DNA of 64,000 bases from Aurantimicrobium minutum (lineage in GTDB: Bacteria > Actinomycetota > Actinomycetes > Actinomycetales > Microbacteriaceae), in contig NZ_JARXVT010000002.1 in the NCBI RefSeq assembly GCF_029892845.1, positions 248,001 to 312,000 of the forward strand, in the 5' to 3' direction. Numbering within the stretch: the stretch's first letter is position 1; each line of letters begins with the position of its first letter. Shown in pieces: positions 61,449 through 64,000 of the stretch. The notes under the pieces are model-generated. The model saw nothing but the letters and a program-made list of their open reading frames with translations, was not told the DNA's origin and made no database searches. The position numbers and the translations under genes are program-made.

Positions 61449-62576
61449 ATGCACGTTAGCTCACTCAGTCTTCGAGACTTTAGAAATTACGCCACGGCAG
61501 ATATTGAACCTGGCTTAGGTTCTGTTGTTTTAGTCGGCTCTAATGGCCAAGGCAAAACAAATATCGTCGAAGCAATTAACTTTTTGGCGACACTGGGCTC
61601 TCACCGAACAAGTATTGACTCTGCGCTAATCCGACAGGGATCAGATGCGGCCATTGTGCGAGTAAACCTCGCACATGACGGCCGCACGATCCTACTCGAA
61701 GCACAGTTGAACCGGAACGGTGCAAATAAAGCCCAGGTCAACCACGCGAATGCCAAGCTTCGGGACTTCCCCCGATATATCTCGACCGTGATATTTGCTC
61801 CAGAAGACTTGATGTTGGTCCGGGGTGAGCCATCTGGACGCCGAAAGTTCATGGATGACCTGATTATTCAGCGCACGCCTCGCCTTGCCGGGGTGGTTTC
61901 TGACTATGACCGCGTGCTCAAACAGCGCAATACCTTGCTGAAAACGGCGCGAGTCAAAGATATTGATTCGGGAAACCTCGGAACTCTCGATATTTGGGAT
62001 GAGCGGCTCGTTGCGCTTGGCACAGAGATCACGTCTGAGCGCCGCCGGCTCCTTGCTGATTTATCCGGACCCCTCGGCGAAGCATACGAAGCAATAGCTG
62101 GGTCAGATCATGCCGTGAGTATTGATCTCAAACCATCTATTGATGCGCCCGAATCCGCTGCGGCCTATGCCGAAAAGTTCAAAAACCTTCTCGAGACAGG
62201 ACGTGTTCAGGAAATTGAGCGCGGAATGACACTTGTTGGGCCTCACCGGGATGATGTCGAGTTCGGCTTGAACAATCTTCCCGCAAAGGGTTATGCCAGC
62301 CATGGTGAAACTTGGTCCTATGCGCTTTCACTCAAGCTTTCAGCAGCGCGGCTGCTTCGCAGCGAATCAGTACTAGGTGATCCAATCCTGATCTTGGACG
62401 ACGTTTTTGCAGAATTGGACTCGGCTCGGCGTGAACGCCTCGCTGAAGCCGTGGCAGATTTCGAGCAAACCTTCATTACTGCTGCGGTTGCCGAAGATGT
62501 TCCCCCACAATTGATGACGCAAGTGTTTCACGTGAAAAAGGGGACCATTAGTTACGAAATCCCAGCTCATGACTGA
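61449..62576 (+). CDS. recF: DNA repair/recombination ATPase RecF
   Basis: A 375-residue SMC-like ATPase. Walker A is GSNGQGKTN, the signature region lies in GETWSYALSLKLSAARLL, and Walker B is ILILDDVFAELDSARR. It loads RecA at gaps with RecO and RecR. A parS-like site lies within its last codons. It overlaps the DUF721 gene by 8 nt. Confidence 0.96.
   Translation: MHVSSLSLRDFRNYATADIEPGLGSVVLVGSNGQGKTNIVEAINFLATLGSHRTSIDSALIRQGSDAAIVRVNLAHDGRTILLEAQLNRNGANKAQVNHANAKLRDFPRYISTVIFAPEDLMLVRGEPSGRRKFMDDLIIQRTPRLAGVVSDYDRVLKQRNTLLKTARVKDIDSGNLGTLDIWDERLVALGTEITSERRRLLADLSGPLGEAYEAIAGSDHAVSIDLKPSIDAPESAAAYAEKFKNLLETGRVQEIERGMTLVGPHRDDVEFGLNNLPAKGYASHGETWSYALSLKLSAARLLRSESVLGDPILILDDVFAELDSARRERLAEAVADFEQTFITAAVAEDVPPQLMTQVFHVKKGTISYEIPAHD
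62524..62539. other. parS-like site 5, inside the recF 3' end
   Basis: TGTTTCACGTGAAAAA, 15 of 16 matches to TGTTTCACGTGAAACA, is read in recF as VFHVKK. Confidence 0.85.
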
Positions 62577-63114
62577 AATTAACTCAAATGGGCCTGGCGC
62601 CGCTGACGCGGCGGGGCCCGAAGAATCAGAAGCTCTGGCGTTATATTCCCGGTTGAAGTCCAAAGCAACCGGGACTCCCCGCGTGAAATTGTCCCGAGAT
62701 GCCCGTGCCCGCAAACGCAATGCGGAAGAGCATGCCAGCGAGATGCCCTTCTCCCCTGGCCGGGATCCCAAAGGCCTCGATGATGTCCTCGATAACCTCT
62801 CCCAGCAACTCGGTTGGAAGGCCCCGTTAGCCAAGTCGGATTTGCTGGCAGATTGGGCAGAAATCGTCGGCCCAGACATCGCGGCACGGACGACTCCACT
62901 AGGAATTGATGACGCAACATTGACGGTGGCGTGTGAGTCCACGGCCTGGGCAACACAGCTTCGTTTGATGCGCACCGAGGTGCTCACAAAAGTTCTGCAA
63001 TCCCACCCAGAATCTGGCGTTACCGCAATCCGCTTTCAAGGCCCCAACGCCCCAAGCTGGAAACGTGGCCCCAAATCAATTCCAGGGCGTGGTCCTCGCG
63101 ATACTTACGGTTAG
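62569..63114 (+). CDS. DUF721/DciA-like protein
   Basis: A 181-residue protein with a DUF721 (DciA) domain at about 75-150: LDNLSQQLGWKAPLAKSDLLADWAEIVGPDIA, then LTVACESTAWATQLRLMRTEVL. DciA loads the replicative helicase in bacteria without DnaC, which fits the location between recF and gyrB. A basic N-terminal region precedes the domain. It overlaps recF by 8 nt. Confidence 0.88.
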   Translation: MTEINSNGPGAADAAGPEESEALALYSRLKSKATGTPRVKLSRDARARKRNAEEHASEMPFSPGRDPKGLDDVLDNLSQQLGWKAPLAKSDLLADWAEIVGPDIAARTTPLGIDDATLTVACESTAWATQLRLMRTEVLTKVLQSHPESGVTAIRFQGPNAPSWKRGPKSIPGRGPRDTYG

Positions 63115-63237
63115 AAATAGGTTTCTGGTCAAGCGCTAAATAAAAACGCGCCTACGGCCCGTTTCTCCCGGTTTTCCCAGCCCCCAAAAGGTAGAATGAG
63201 GGGTCACGTTAAGTGCGTAAGGGAGCCACCGAAACAT

Positions 63238-64000
63238 ATGTCAACTGAATCTGAACAGCAAGCCGCAGAAGCCGATTACGGCGCAAGTAATATTCAGGTT
63301 CTTGAAGGCCTTGAAGCGGTTCGTAAGCGTCCCGGTATGTACATCGGATCAACCGGTCCTCGTGGTCTTCACCACCTGGTCTATGAGATCGTTGACAACT
63401 CTGTTGATGAGGCGCTCGCCGGTCACTGCGATGACATCAAAGTCTTCATGCGCAAAGACGGCAGCATCCGCGTCATTGACAACGGTCGAGGTATCCCAGT
63501 CGACATTCACCCCACCGAAGGTAAGTCGACCGTTGAGGTTGTTCTCACCGTCCTCCACGCCGGTGGAAAGTTCGGCGGCGGCGGATACGCCGTCTCCGGT
63601 GGTCTGCACGGTGTGGGTAGCTCGGTAGTAAACGCACTGTCTTCTCACCTCGAGGTCGAGGTTAAGCGTCAAGGCTTCTCCTACACCCAGAGCTTCAACA
63701 TTGGTGTTCCTGAAGCACCATTGGCCAAGGGTGCAGCGACCACAGACTCTGGAACAACCATTACGTTCTGGCCAGATGCGGACATTTTCGAAACCGTCGA
63801 GTTCGACTACGAAACTCTGCGTGCTCGCTTCCAGCAGATGACCTTCCTGAACAAGGGTCTGCGCATCACCTTGATCGATGAGAACCAGATCGATGACGAG
63901 GGCAACCCCCTCACCGTTTCATACATGTTCGAAAACGGTCTGATGGACTACGTCGAGTACCTCAACCGCATCAAGAAGAACGAGATCGTTCACGACGAGA
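63238..64000 (+). CDS. gyrB: DNA gyrase subunit B, N-terminal part (cut by window edge)
   Basis: The frame is open from the ATG at 63238 to the right edge (254 codons). The GHKL ATPase motifs are present: [42 protein letters not shown], and [22 protein letters not shown]. The transducer and TOPRIM domains lie outside. A TAGAAT at 63192-63197 is a possible -10, and GGGAG lies upstream of the start. No intein is seen in this part. Confidence 0.96.
   Translation, partial: MSTESEQQAAEADYGASNIQVLEGLEAVRKRPGMYIGSTGPRGLHHLVYEIVDNSVDEALAGHCDDIKVFMRKDGSIRVIDNGRGIPVDIHPTEGKSTVEVVLTVLHAGGKFGGGGYAVSGGLHGVGSSVVNALSSHLEVEVKRQGFSYTQSFNIGVPEAPLAKGAATTDSGTTITFWPDADIFETVEFDYETLRARFQQMTFLNKGLRITLIDENQIDDEGNPLTVSYMFENGLMDYVEYLNRIKKNEIVHDE

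Overview
The window reads as the chromosomal origin region of a streamlined actinobacterium, most likely family Microbacteriaceae and possibly a freshwater 'Luna'-type planktonic lineage (inference from mid-range GC, compact spacing and gene order). The right end holds the classic actinobacterial replication and segregation core: parB, parA, rsmG, khpB (jag), yidC, yidD, rnpA and rpmH on the minus strand, then dnaA, the probable oriC, dnaN, recF, a DUF721/DciA-like gene and the start of gyrB on the plus strand. Five parS-like sites lie between 53.3 and 62.6 kb.

Layout. 1-6.2 kb: the N-terminal part of a DNA methyltransferase cut by the left edge, a GNAT gene, a minus-strand operon murT-gatD-POT transporter-alpha/beta hydrolase, and bioY with a strong terminator. 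6.3-28.8 kb: an AT-richer catabolic island. Its left part holds a split biotin-dependent acyl-CoA carboxylase, an AMP-forming acyl-CoA synthetase, two MaoC-type hydratases, a CitE/HpcH-type lyase, two SDRs, a Zn-alcohol dehydrogenase, an aldehyde dehydrogenase, a ribose-type ABC importer with an ATPase-permease fusion, and a TetR regulator. Its right part holds an IclR regulator divergent from an Old-Yellow-Enzyme reductase, a fumarylacetoacetase-fold enzyme, two tandem cupins, a metallo-beta-lactamase-fold enzyme and an NTF2/SnoaL-like protein. 28.9-36.9 kb: an Lrp-type regulator, a PYROXD2-like oxidoreductase, a LysE exporter, an AT-rich Fic gene, a branched-chain 2-oxoacid dehydrogenase operon (E1alpha-E1beta-E2) and a small membrane protein. 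36.9-53.3 kb: a helical-domain lipase with a small WxG-like partner, purB, two membrane proteins, dnaB, a DUF4442 protein, a ureohydrolase, rplI-rpsR-ssb-rpsF, cca, a DUF6049 protein, trxB, trxA, a PLP aminotransferase and ddl.

How the genes fit together. The island is the unusual part. Related 18-bp palindromes, AACAAGCG-NN-CGCTTGTT, overlap likely promoters of the acyl-CoA synthetase operon and the carboxylase gene, and looser versions flank the binding-protein promoter. I infer a TetR-controlled regulon for import, oxidation to an acid, CoA activation, carboxylation, hydration and lyase cleavage. This order matches the logic of acyclic-terpene (Atu) and leucine (Liu) catabolism. The cluster contains no acyl-CoA dehydrogenase, which would suit an already alpha,beta-unsaturated branched substrate such as a prenyl-type alcohol or acid. 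The substrate is not proven by the sequence. No tRNA, rRNA, CRISPR array, insertion sequence or integrase was seen.
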